Shown one piece after another: positions 10,600 to 20,100 of a DNA stretch of 64,000 nt. The DNA is from Branchipolynoe longqiensis (taxonomy: Eukaryota > Annelida > Polychaeta > Phyllodocida > Polynoidae). The number at the start of each line of letters is the position of its first letter. Positions within the stretch are counted from its first letter, which is position 1. The stretch is from contig CM059198.1 in assembly GCA_030323885.1 (NCBI GenBank), positions 62,150,917-62,214,916 of the forward strand, written 5' to 3'. The notes under the pieces were generated by a model. It did no database searches and was not told the origin of the DNA. It saw only the letters and a list, made by a program, of their open reading frames with translations. The position numbers and the translations under genes are program-made.

Positions 10600-11935
10600 A
10601 TCTCACACATGTACAGTAATCTCACACATGCACAGTATTCTTGTGCATGTGCAGTAATCTCATACATGACCAGTAATCTGGTAATCTCGTACATATGTAG
10701 TAATCTTTCTCATGCACAGTATTCTTGTGCATGTGCAGTAATCTCATGCATGCACAGTGATCTCATACATGTGCAGTAATCTGGAACATGTGCAGTAATC
10801 TGGAACATGTGCAGTAATCTCACGCATGCATAGTGATCTCATACAGGTTGAGTGATCTCACACTTGTACAGTAATCTCATACATGTGCAGTAATCTCATG
10901 CATGACAGTGATCTTGTACATGTGCAGTAATCTGGCTCATGCGCAGTATTCTTGTACATGTGCAGTAATCTCATGCATTCACAGTGATCTCATACAGGTT
11001 GAGTGATCTCACACTTGTACAGTAATCTCATACATGTTCAGTAATCTCATGTCATGCATGCACAGTGATTTTGTACATGTGCAGTAATCTCACGCATGCA
11101 CAGTAATCTTGTACATGTTCAGTAATCTCATGCATTCATAGTGATCTCGTACATGTGCAGTCATCTGCTACATGTGCAGTAATCTCACACATTCATAGTG
11201 ATCTCGTACATGTGCAGTAATGTCATACATGTGCAGTAATCTCATGCATACACAGTGCTCTCATACATTTGCAGTAATCTCACGCATGCCCGGTAATCTC
11301 GAACATGTGCAGTAATCTCACGCATGCACAGTGATCTCGTACATGCACAGTAATCTTGTGCATGTGCAGTAATCTCGCGCATGCACAGTGATCTCGTACA
11401 TGTGCAGTAATCTCATACATGTGCAGTAATCTCTTGCATGCACAGTAATCTCATACATGTGCAGTAATCCCACGCATGCCGCGTGATATTGTACACGCAC
11501 AGTAATCTTGTACATGTGCATTAATGTCATACATGTGCATTAATCTCATGCATGCACAGTGATATCGTACATGCACAGTAATCTCGTACATGTGCAGTAA
11601 TCTCACGTATGCATAGCACTCTCATACATGCACAGTGATCTCATACAGAAATGTGCAGTAATATCATGCATGTGTAGTATTCTCATGCATGCACACTTAT
11701 CTCAGACATGTGCAGTAATCCCACACATGCACAGTGATCTCACACATGCACAGTGATCGTGTACATGTGCAGTAGTATTGTGCCTGTGTAGTATTCTCGT
11801 GCATGCACAGTGATCTCACACATGTGCACTAATCTCACACATGCACAGTGATCTCCTACATGCGTAGTAATCTTATGCATGTGCAGTAATCTCATGCATG
11901 TGTAGTATTCTCATGCATGCACAGTAATTCTACAC
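10600..11935. repeat. 19-bp minisatellite (CATGTGCAGTAATCTCATA)
   Basis: About 70 tandem units of a 19-bp word over 1.3 kb. Two main versions alternate irregularly: CATGTGCAGTAATCTCATA and CATGCACAGTGATCTCGTA. They differ by swapping GTGC with GCAC, so adjacent units make short palindromes such as TGCATGCA. Units occasionally lose 1-3 bases. Confidence 0.9.
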
Positions 11936-12200
11936 CTACCCAGCTGCGCTTTGTTTGACTCCGCGCTTGAGGTTCGAACCTGGTACCTCTTTACTCTGAA
12001 TGCAAACCGGTAATCTGGATTCACAAGCATTTCACAATGCTCAGTGATACCTGATTAGGTATGGTGGAAGTAAATGGAGGTTGCTTAGTGGGCGTTACCG
12101 TAGATCAAACCCCGGCATTGAGAAATGTGTAACTCTGAAGACCCCACATTATTGACCCCACGATTGACCCCACCAACAAAAAGCAATCTGCCATTCATAA

Positions 12201-12268
12201 AGCCCGTCCTGATATGACCTTAGATGTTGCTAGAACGTAAAACAACAACAAACAAGCAAACAAACAAG
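12201..12268 (+). mobile_element. SINE type I tail fragment
   Basis: CCCGTCCTGATATGACCTTA then GATGTTGCTAGAACGTAAAA and an ACAACAAACAAGC tail. Only the last 68 bp of the family is present. Confidence 0.75.
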
Positions 12269-12382
12269 CCATTCATAAATAATATATGACGTAGACAATA
12301 TCTTTTGCTATATATGCCTCTCACAATAAATTGTCTATCCCCCCCAAAACACTCCATAAAAATAAATACATCAATTTAAATC

Positions 12383-12630
12383 AGACGGGATGGTCAAATG
12401 CATTGAGCGTCCCTCTCCCTTGTTGGTAGGTCCTGGGATTCGAACCGACATGTTTGAACCCTGGTCGAGTCAAACCAACGACTTAGAAATTGATACTTGT
12501 TGCTTTCTAGCCAAGCACCCGGCACTCTTAGGATAAGGCAAGGCACAGTGGAATGAGGAAGAACAGTAGTCTGCGATTTAAATTTTCCCTGCTTAATCAA
12601 CTAATGTAAAAAAAACAAAAAAAACAACAA
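12383..12630 (+). mobile_element. tRNA-derived SINE, type II
   Basis: Head GACGGGATGGTCAAATGCAT. The B-box area is duplicated (GGGATTCGAACCGACATG then TTTGAACCCTGG). The shared CTCTTAGGATAAGGCAAGG is followed by the type II 3' half AGTGGAATGAGGAAGAACAG, CCTGCTTAATCAACTAATGT and an A-rich tail. Confidence 0.8.
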
Positions 12631-12639
12631 AAAAAACAA

Positions 12640-13000
12640 CCTAAAGAAACATGATGTGAGTGCATAACGCTATGTGTTAACTCACTTTGGGCATGCGCAT
12701 AATTCCTTCCGGGTGCTGGGCAGCACTTCTGGTGATGGATGGGGTTGAGACGCTGATGAGAGCCATAAGTTGGGTGTGTGTAATGGTACACAGCCTGCTT
12801 AACTTAGGCATCTTCTCAGTCAATCTCCGCTGGTCCCTGGCGACGAATTCAAGCTGGCGCCTGGTGTGGTAACAGCACCGGAGGTGGGGTGATTAGTGGG
12901 TGGTTTTTATTTCACTCACCGCCCAATACTTTATTATACAGGATGGGCCAAAAGTGTCACTTCAAATATCTCCAAACTGAATCCTTTAATACAACGCTTA
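12640..13000. other. no recognised feature
   Basis: Ordinary composition. GGATGGGCCAAAAGTGTCAC at 12942-12961 resembles the end of an inverted-repeat element, but no partner end is visible. Confidence 0.35.
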
Positions 13001-13095
13001 CAGTAAAACCTTTCTAGCCAACCACCTTCACAGATTGACCCCTCCGCTCTATCGATCGCTTTATTTGGGTCCCAAACGATCGTCCATACAATACT

Positions 13096-13275
13096 GTAGT
13101 AGTCTGCACTGACCTCTCAGGCAAGTAACCACATATACAGGTAGGCGTGGGTGGTGTGGTGATACCAGGGAGCCTAGGTGGTGTGGTGGTTAGCACACTG
13201 GCCTGGAATGCAAAGAGATGTGGGTTTGGGTCCCACTCTAGGCACGGTATTTCCCATTTTCGTTACCCCCACGAC
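13096..13275 (+). mobile_element. SINE family III, copy a
   Basis: A 5' block GTCTGCACTGACCTCTCAGG and ACAGGTAGGCGTGGGTGG precedes a tRNA-like unit: A box GGTGTGGTGGTTAGCACACTG, B box TGGGTTTGGGTCCCACTCT, then GGTATTTCCCATTTTCGTTA and CCCCCACGACA. The tRNA-like promoter sits in the middle of the element rather than at its 5' end. Copy b repeats this block 305 bp downstream. Confidence 0.75.
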
Positions 13276-13398
13276 ATGATCCTATACAGGCTACACGCTG
13301 TGGGGTTGTTAAACCTACCCTGAGTATGTATGTGTTCATGCATTGCCTGTATGCATGTAATTGTAAGCATTAAAATACTTACAATTCCAGGAGGATGA

Positions 13399-13580
13399 GT
13401 GTAGTAGTCTGCGCTGACCTCTCAGGCAAGTAACCACATATACAGGTAGGCGTGGGTGGTGTGGTGATACCAGGGAGCCTAGGTGGTGTGGTGGTTAGCA
13501 CACTGGTCCGGAATGCAAAGAGATGTGGGTTTGGGTCCCACTCTAGGCATGGTATTTCCCATTTTCGTCACCCCCACGAC
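13399..13580 (+). mobile_element. SINE family III, copy b
   Basis: Almost identical to copy a over 180 bp (GTCTGCGCTGACCTCTCAGG to CACCCCCACGACAATAC). The two plus the 123 bp between them sit between ACAATAC repeats at 13086 and 13579, so the pair may have arrived as one unit or been duplicated after insertion. Confidence 0.75.
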
Positions 13581-13620
13581 AATACCATTGTACTTATATG
13601 AAAAACTCCCTAAACATCAA

Positions 13621-13945
13621 CCATCATGCTGGTTTTTGCAAGTTACCAGTGGCACTCTCTCGGGGAGCAAATAGAGGTTTCACACCAGCAAGAACATGTC
13701 AAGACAGGCGCAAAACTATTTGTCCCTGCAATGGCTGGTCGGGAGATGTTGGGTGTTCCATACATCAACCACCCTTAATGCTGCCACAGTGACATGGTTT
13801 TCTGTTTAGGGTTTGCCCCCTTAGCCTTCGGTTCTGTCAAGAACCTGTACCACAAGGCAGTGGTTTACAACTCTGCAGGGCAGGGGCATCAAACTCCCTG
13901 AGGTATTGCTATACCTGCAATACGTGCATACATACTAATACCTAA
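13621..13945 (-). mobile_element. Internally deleted LINE derivative, short form
   Basis: Minus-strand copy of the element also found at 27345-28585 and 48910-49325. It keeps the common 5' region (reverse of CTGAGGTATTGCTATACCTG and CCTTCGGTTCTGTCAAGAAC, to TTTTTGCAAGTTACCAGTGG). It then jumps directly to the last bases of the 3' end (CATCATGCTG), losing all coding sequence. The join falls at ATGCTG, a word present at both edges of the missing segment. Flanking AAACATCAACC / AAACATACC suggests a target duplication and therefore retrotransposition in deleted form. Confidence 0.7.
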
Positions 13946-14410
13946 ACATACCACCTCCCTAAATAAACCATTTAAAGTCAGTACCATGGTCGGTCGATTT
14001 AGAGAAGTTTTACATTATTTCAAATTAAACTAAAATCGATTCCAGTCACCAACCGGATATATAGTAATATGTACTGACCTATCAGGCAAGGATCGACAGG
14101 TAGGCGGGGATAGGGTTATAGCATTTCCTGAGCCTAGGTACTCTTATGCCCCGGTCACACACATTAGTGGACTTAGTTGAACATAGGTGAATGTAGTGGA
14201 GGCTAACGTGGCTCAAACATGGTGTAAGTATGTTAAACTACGTTGAAATACATTAAGGTACGGCAGGTTTTGGTACAGATAAATAGGTTTGGGTAGGAAA
14301 AATACGTGATGGTATGGATAACTACGCTATGGTACAAATGCCGGTACATTCAACTACATTCAACTATGCTCAACTGCGCTAGCCTCCACTGTGTTCGCCT
14401 ACGTCCACTA

Positions 14411-14560
14411 ACTGCTATGTACACTAGAGTTTGCTGCAGTATGCTAGAGTATGCTAGAGTATGCTATAGTATGCTTGAGTATGCTATAGTGTGCTAGAGT
14501 AGACTAGAGTACACTAGAGTATGCTAGAGTACACTAGAGTATGCAAGAGTATGTTAGCAT
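14411..14560. repeat. 10-bp array AGAGTATGCT inside A2
   Basis: About 15 decamers of AGAGTATGCT with variants (AGAGTACACT, ATAGTGTGCT). The reverse complement of the same array occurs in A1 (2545-2665) and a longer one in A3 (37380-37740). Confidence 0.85.
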
Positions 14561-14681
14561 CACGGATGCAAATTCAGCCCCTAACATAGCGCTCTTCTGA
14601 ATATGTCCAAAGATTAAATCGGAACTCACAGCCCACCCACATTATTACCAAGTTAGCATGACAGAGAAGTATGGATGCCGG

Positions 14682-15456
14682 TGTGGCAGTAAATCGCAAA
14701 CCCCTGGAAATTGCACACCCCGGGGTTTGCGATTTACTAGGAAATCACAAACCCCCCCTGGAAATTACAAACCCCCCCATGCTTTGTAGCATATATCACC
14801 ACAAGCAGGGCAGCTATAGGCCTATGTTTGATTTTGAACTTCTACCAGATCTGGGGGATAAAATGGATTCAAGGAGGATCAAGATGGATTAATCGATTAG
14901 TTTTGATGTCATGCTGTCACAGCAACAGCCTTTGTCACTGCTATTGATCACTCACAAGAAGGATAAGGGACCAGATCAATTTTTGTCAAAGATACTAAAC
15001 TACAACATTAAGAAAAGCCAGCACAACTTCTTTAAACACTTTGAACTAACAAATATCCAATTCCCTACAAAACTATCAGTCACTTTGCACATTCATAGGC
15101 TGCACATACATAGGCTGCCACATTTATTTTCATATAAGGGGGATCCCTCATGAGATGGATTAATTGATTATTTTTAATTTCATGCCTCTCACAGCAAGGG
15201 CCATTATTCACTGCGCACAAGAAGGCTAGGGGACCAGGTCAATTTGTTGTCAAAGATACTAGACTACATCAATAAGAAAAGCCAGAACAACTATCTGTAT
15301 CATTAACATGGGGGGTTTGCGATCTCCAGGGGGGATATGTGATTTCCTAGGAAATCGCAAACCCCCCATGCCCATATATGGCATGAGGGTTTGCGATTTC
15401 CTAGGAAATCACAAGTGGGGGTTTGCGATTTACAGGGTTTGCGATTTCCTGCTACA
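14682..15456. mobile_element. Element F: TGT...ACA ends, CCGG target duplication
   Basis: The 775-bp insert begins TGTGGCAGTAAATCGCAAAC and ends with the reverse complement of TGTAGCAGGAAATCGCAAAC. It is flanked on both sides by CCGG (14678-14681 and 15457-15460). The uninterrupted site, ATGCCGGTATGTTC, exists in reverse complement in A1 near 2434-2452, so the boundaries are firm. The motif GGTTTGCGATTTCCT and its exact complement recur as near-perfect 30-bp palindromes at about 14720, 15338 and 15386. Two diverged direct repeats (14886-15035 and 15155-15300) fill the middle. Termini of the TGTNR...YNACA type with a 4-bp duplication resemble Ginger elements; no integrase is encoded. Confidence 0.75.
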
Positions 15457-15464
15457 CCGGTATG

Positions 15465-15700
15465 TTCAACTACGTTCAACTACGTTCAACTACTTTCAAC
15501 TACTGTTGACTACATTCAACTACGTTCAACTACGTTCAACTACGTTCAACTACGTTCAACTACGTTCAACTACGTTCAACTACGTTCAACTACGTTCAAA
15601 TACGTTCAACTACGTTCAACTACGTTCAACTACGTTCAACTACGTTCAACTACGTTCAACTACGTTCAACTACGTTCAACTACGTTCAACTACATTAGCC
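15465..15700. repeat. 10-bp array TACGTTCAAC inside A2
   Basis: About 23 tandem copies of TACGTTCAAC, nearly perfect in the centre (15520-15690). This is the reverse complement of the 2010-2275 array in A1. The homogeneity suggests recent expansion. Confidence 0.95.
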
Positions 15701-16014
15701 TCCATTACGTTCAACTACATCCATGTGACCGGGCCTTAAAAGTCTAATGCTTAGCGTGTTGGCTCCGGAGTTGGAAAAAGTGTAGGTTCGCATCCTGATC
15801 TAGGCACAATATTTCCTATTTTCATCAACCCCACGACAATATTTATCTAAAAAAAACAACCAGAAACTCAGAAACTTAAAAGCACCTGACTACAATTTTA
15901 CGTCAGCTGAGGAAGTGTGAAGTAATAGTATTAGCAGTTTAAATGGCCACGTATTCTGCATTTATGCATTTATTTGTCCAGATCGTCTGCATTTGTGCAT
16001 GCATGCATGTAGGT

Positions 16015-16337
16015 TTGTTTGTTGTTGTTTTACCTTCTAGCAACATCTAAGGTCATATCAGGCTGGGTCCCAACTTGTGACAGTGCGCACTCATGGCGAC
16101 GTTATAGTGCTGCCCCACTGGAAGACCATGCCCTGATATCCCACTCAGTCACATGAACCTAAAACTGAGCACACCAGTCCTTTCCCTATCCTAATAATGT
16201 CGAGCACCTGGCTAGGAAGCGACAAGTATCAATTTTTTAAGTCATTGGTTTGACTCGACCAGGGTTCGAACCCACGATCCCACAGTCTACCAACACGGGA
16301 GACGGCTGCTCTAACTCATTCGGCCATCCTGTCTGGT
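16015..16337 (-). mobile_element. tRNA-derived SINE, type I (reverse)
   Basis: Complete or nearly complete minus-strand copy, from the tail GTTTGTTGTTGTTTTACC at 16015 to the head with reverse B box GGGTTCGAACCC and reverse A box AACTCATTCGGCCATCC at about 16325. The bulk of the core is intact. Confidence 0.9.
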
Positions 16338-16348
16338 CCACGCATGTA

Positions 16349-16706
16349 GGTATTTATGTGTTCACATTGTCTGTATTTGGGCATGTCAACATTTATATGT
16401 CCACATTGTCTGTATTTATGCATGTCAGCATTTATTTGTCCACATTGTCTGTATTTATGCATGTCGGCATTTATTTGTCCACATTGTCTGTATGTATGCA
16501 TGTCTGCATTTATTTGTCCACATTGTCTGTATTTGTGCATGTCAGCATTTATTTGTCCACATTGTCTGTATTTGTGCATGTCAGCATTTATTTGTCCACA
16601 TTGTCTGTATTTATGCATGTCGGCATTTATTTGTCCACATTGTCTGTATTTGTGCATGTCAGCATGTATTTGTCCACATTGTCTGTATTTATGCATGTAG
16701 GCATTG
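16349..16706. repeat. 39-bp minisatellite
   Basis: About nine tandem 39-bp units, each containing TTTGTCCACATTGTCTGTAT and a variable TTATGCATGTCAGCA / TTGTGCATGTCGGCA half. Because 39 is divisible by 3, several frames stay open on both strands. The unit abuts the head of the reversed SINE at 16337. Confidence 0.95.
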
Positions 16707-16994
16707 GATTCTTCCCTCGGGTGGGCTCTTGACTCCAGTGTGCAGTTTGAGCGTTAAAGTAAAAGACTCGTGGACTGTGAGAGGGTTCGGGTTACAACGG
16801 GTTGGTATTAATGCGCTAATGCAGGGTGTAAGGTGACAGGCATGCGTGGCAGCAGACCGAGTTCTTTTTGTCACGTGACCTGGCCGTCTTTAGCTGAAAT
16901 CTTCACTGACTGCTTCCTGGCTATCCAGTAGGCTTACTCCCAGCAACCCGCGCACACTTTCATTCACTCTAGTTGGTTGTTGTGTACGCTCGTG

Positions 16995-17625
16995 AGCTAC
17001 CGTGTTGTGGTGTGGTGTGGTGTGGTGTGCTGTGGTGTGGTGTGCTGCGGTGTGCTGTGGTGTGCTGTGGTGTGCTGTGGTGTGCTGTGGTGTGCTGTGG
17101 TGTGCTGTGGTGTGCTGTGGTGTCTTGTGGTGTGATGTGGTGTGATGTGGTGTGATGTGGTGTGATGTGGTGTGATGTGGTGTGATGTTGTGTTATGTGG
17201 TGTGATGTGGTGTGTTGTGGTGTGATGTGGTGTGTTGTGGTGTGAGGTGGTGTGTTGTGGTGTGTTGCGGTGTGCTGTGGTGTGATGTGGTATGTTGTGG
17301 TGTGTTGTGATGTGGTGTGATGTGGTGTGCTGTGTTGTGGTGTGGTGTGATGTGGGGTGCTGCGGTGTGATGTGGTGTGGCGTTGTGTGATGTTGTGTGA
17401 TGTGCTATGGTGTGCTGTGGTGTGCTATGGTGTGCTGTGGGGTGATGTGGTGTGCTGTTGTGTGATATGGCGTGATGTGGTGTGCTGTGGTGTGGTGGGT
17501 ATGGTGGGGTCTGTTGTGGTGTGATGTGGTGTGATGTGGTGTGGTATGCTGTGGTGTGTTGTGGTATGCAGTGGTGTGGTATGCTGTGGTGTGTTGTGGT
17601 GTCGTGTCGTGCACTGTCATGTGCT
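16995..17625. repeat. 10-bp minisatellite TGTGGTGTGC / TGTGGTGTGA
   Basis: About 60 units of TGTGGTGTGN, drifting from a C-ending form (17010-17120) to an A-ending form (17121-17250), then mixed. It is built on a TGTGG pentamer and runs without a break into the next decamer family at 17650. Confidence 0.9.
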
Positions 17626-17649
17626 GTAGAGCGGTGCCGGGTGCTGTCG

Positions 17650-18450
17650 TGTGCTGTCATAGACTGTTGTGTTTTCTCATAGACTGTCTGGTACTCCTCT
17701 ATACTCTCACATACTCCCATGCGCTATGGAGTATTCTCGTCTATTCTCGTTTTGTTTGTGGGTTCTCATGTTCTGTTGTGCACCCTCATTTACTCTTGTG
17801 TGGTCTTATTTATTTGTATGTATTTTTGTGTAATTTTGTGTATTCTTTTCATAATCTTGTGTATTCTTGTGTATTGTTGTGTAATCTTGTGTATTTTTGT
17901 GGATTATTGTGCATTCCTGTTTCTCTGGTGTACTCTGGTGTACTCTGGTGTACTCTGGTGTACTCTGGTGTACTCTGGTGTACTCTGGTGTACTCTGGTG
18001 TACTCTGGTGTACTCTGGTGTACTCTGGTGTACTCTGGTGTACTCTGGTGTACTCTGGTGGACTCTAAAATAATCTGGTGTACTCTCGAATGCTCTCGCA
18101 TACATTTGCATACTCTTGTGTACTCTTGTGTAGTCTCGTGTAGTCTTGTATACTCTCATGCACTCTCATGCAGTGTCCTGTACTCTAGTGTACTCTCATA
18201 TAATGTTGTGTAGTATCCTGTGCTCTCGCATACTCTTGTGTAGTCTCGTGTAGTCTCATGTGCTGTCATGAACTCTCATGTGTGAAAGTAGCTACGCATA
18301 TATTACATCATGTACTCTCACATTGTCTTGTGTACTCTTGCATACTCTTGTGTAGTCTCGTGTACTTTTGTGCAGTCTTGTGTATTCTCGCATGCTCTCA
18401 CATACTCTTGTGTACTCTCGTGTACTCTCGGGTGCCCTGACCTGTTTTCC
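17650..18450. repeat. 10-bp minisatellite TACTCTGGTG / TACTCTCGTG
   Basis: Decamer array with a perfect core of about 14 copies of TACTCTGGTG at 17925-18060. Diverged TACTCTTGTG, TATTCTTGTG and TACTCTCATG units lie on both sides. The regular homogeneous core in a diverged shoulder is the usual outcome of unequal exchange. Confidence 0.9.
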
Positions 18451-18596
18451 TGTTCACTCGCGTAACCTTTCAAATACAACCCTCATGTTTTACTTGGCAC
18501 CATGTCGAACTTTCTCACTGATGGCGCATGGTTTGCAAAAAACTCCAAAGATGGACTTCCGTATATATTTCACTCAAGCACAATTTGTGTGATTAC

Positions 18597-18952
18597 TTAA
18601 AGTTAGATAGTCCAATGGTTTTGAATTTCTGTACATTTTCTGAGATAAATGTATTAGATTGATCACTAGTATATACTTTACATTAGTTCAAAGTTACTTT
18701 TATTTTAAATGGTAAACTTTTGACATATTTTGAGTGCAAACATGGAAAATTAGTTTCGGCATGCTTGCCAAAACTCTGACACCATAGACTTCTGCAGTAA
18801 CAGGTTCTGTTAAATTGACCCAGTATTGCCTTCTATGCAGAAGCAAATGCTTAATAAGTGCATCAGTATCTAAGTTAGATATGTAAAAGCAAATCTAGAT
18901 AATTGGTTTTGTTTTTAAAATTTGATATTTGATTGGACTATGCAGCTTTAAA
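18597..18952 (-). mobile_element. MITE family E, copy 2
   Basis: Reverse orientation: starts TTAAAGTTAGATAGTCCAAT and ends GATTGGACTATGCAGCTTTA. The interior contains GAGATAAATGTATTAGATTG, AAACATGGAAAATTAGTTTC and AGTGCATCAGTATCTAAGTT, the complement of copy 1. It touches copy 3. Confidence 0.8.
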
Positions 18953-19303
18953 GTTAAAGAGTCTGATCAAAGCATTACATTTTGAAAGCCAAAACAATTA
19001 TGTAAATTCAATTGTACATATCAAATTTGATACTGGTGCACTTATTAGACATTTGTCACCACATAGAAGGGATTGCTAAGGCAATTTAGTAGAATCTGCT
19101 ATTGCAGAATCCTATGGTATCAGAGTTTTGACATGCATGCCAAAATTATTTCAGGATACTTGCACTTCAAATATCTCAAACGGTATCGATTCAAAATAAA
19201 AGTTACTTCAAATTAAAATAAGGTATGTTATAGTGATCAACCTAATATATTTATCTCAGGAAAATTAGAGAAACTCAAACCCATTGGACTATTCAACTTT
19301 AAT
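18953..19303 (+). mobile_element. MITE family E, copy 3
   Basis: Forward orientation, from GTTAAAGAGTCTGATCAAAG to CCATTGGACTATTCAACTTT. The interior includes GATACTGGTGCACTTATTAG and AAATAAGGTATGTTATAGTG. It lies head to head with copy 2, with the TTTAAAG word shared at the junction. Confidence 0.8.
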
Positions 19304-19457
19304 ACTACATGATTGCCATTAGTGCCCACAACTATAGATGCTATTGGAACTAGTCACATTTTCTTGACAAAGTCTTGTCTGAGTCTGTTGGTCTAAATAG
19401 CCTGCTTCAAGAATCATGTCCACCCTTCGAAACAATACACCCCAGATTTGTCCCAAT

Positions 19458-19682
19458 ATACTGTCATGGGGGTGATGAAAATGGGAAATATCACGCCTCG
19501 AGCTTGAGCTTGGACCCACAGTAGTTCTTCATACTGCCATCAGAGGGCGATTAGGCCATGGAAACCCTCTCTAAGACAATTTCTATATCTCATGCTCAAT
19601 GTGAGCTACTAGGAAATACTCCCCATATGACCGTAGTTGTTGCCAGATTGTAAAACCCCAACAAATAAACAAAACAAACAGC
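19458..19682. mobile_element. Fragments of SINE III (reverse) and a SINE I tail
   Basis: 19458-19520 matches reverse family III (TCATGGGGGTGATGAAAATG, CTTGGACCCACA). 19625-19682 resembles a type I tail (ATGACCGTAGTTGTTGCCAG, TTGTAAAACCCCAACAAATA). Between them nothing is recognised. Confidence 0.5.
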
Positions 19683-20100
19683 TGGAAAACACAGTAGTTC
19701 TTCCACTTAAATCAGTGGGTGGACTGGTTATTGAAAGTTACTATCCCCACCCCTCTCAACAAAATCTTAATTTTAACCTGCACCTCCCCTTCCCCCCCCC
19801 CCCCCCACCCCCCCGAACCCCAAAAGAAAATTATTGTTCACCCTGTCTCTCGGACCAATCAGGATCGGGTATCAATCGCGACAAGCTAGTCACAATTCTG
19901 CGACATTCACAGTCATACATTGTTGAGTCAGAGCACTGTGAAATGAGAGCCTATGCAATCAACATTTTCCATTTATTTTGTTTAGTTGGGTGTAAAGGTT
20001 TCAATTCTCTTTTTCTTGTTGAGCCAGTGTGAGGTTCTAGAAGGGACGGGCTGCTTTGCCGTTCTGCTCAAGCACCACATCGGATAAACGTCTGAGTAAA
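19683..20100. other. no recognised feature
   Basis: Contains a long C run at 19793-19813 and ordinary DNA otherwise. A frame from 19637 has no recognisable domain and crosses the SINE tail, so I do not call it a gene. Confidence 0.4.

Larger units (their letters stand above)
13001..14015 (-). mobile_element. MITE family P, copy 3, split by two insertions
   Basis: Pieces at 13001-13095, 13581-13620 and 13946-14015 join to give the same order as intact copies at 60356 and 61077: CAGTAAAACCTTTCTAGCCA, ATCGATCGCTTTATTTGGGT, AAAAACTCCCTAAACATC, CATGGTCGGTCGATTTAGAG and a terminal AGTTTTACA. The first break holds SINE family III DNA flanked by ACAATAC on both sides. The second holds a LINE derivative flanked by AAACATCAACC / AAACATACC. 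Confidence 0.8.
14147..15735 (+). mobile_element. Family A inverted-repeat transposon, copy 2
   Basis: Left end TGCCCCGGTCACACACATTA, right end ACATCCATGTGACCGGGCC (inverted). A TTA triplet flanks both sides (14144-14146 and 15736-15738). Inside: subterminal GTTGAACATAGGTGAATGTA, a 20-bp-type segment with ATAAATAGG / TACGTGATGGTATGGATAA, a 10-bp AGAGTATGCT array (14411-14560), a spacer GCATCACGGATGCAAATTC, and after the nested element F a 10-bp TACGTTCAAC array (15465-15700). No transposase is present. The 3-bp T-N-A duplication is what PIF/Harbinger elements make, so that superfamily is the leading guess. Confidence 0.8.
14069..15845 (+). mobile_element. SINE family III, copy h, split by transposon A2
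   Basis: The left part (14069-14146) carries TGTACTGACCTATCAGGCAA, ACAGGTAGGCGGGGATAG and GAGCCTAGGTACTCTTA. The right part (15736-15845) resumes with TTAAAAGTCTAATGCTTAGC, B box GTAGGTTCGCATCCTGATC, then GGCACAATATTTCCTATTTT and CCCCACGACA. Removing 14147-15735 with one TTA restores a continuous family III layout. Confidence 0.75.

Noticed and set aside
10600..11935. CRISPR-like regular repeats
   Set aside because: The units are directly tandem with no unique spacers, in an animal genome; it is a minisatellite.
16349..16706. Cys-rich secreted repeat protein in the 39-bp minisatellite
   Set aside because: The unit is a multiple of three, so several frames on both strands are open; no start, signal or end makes sense.
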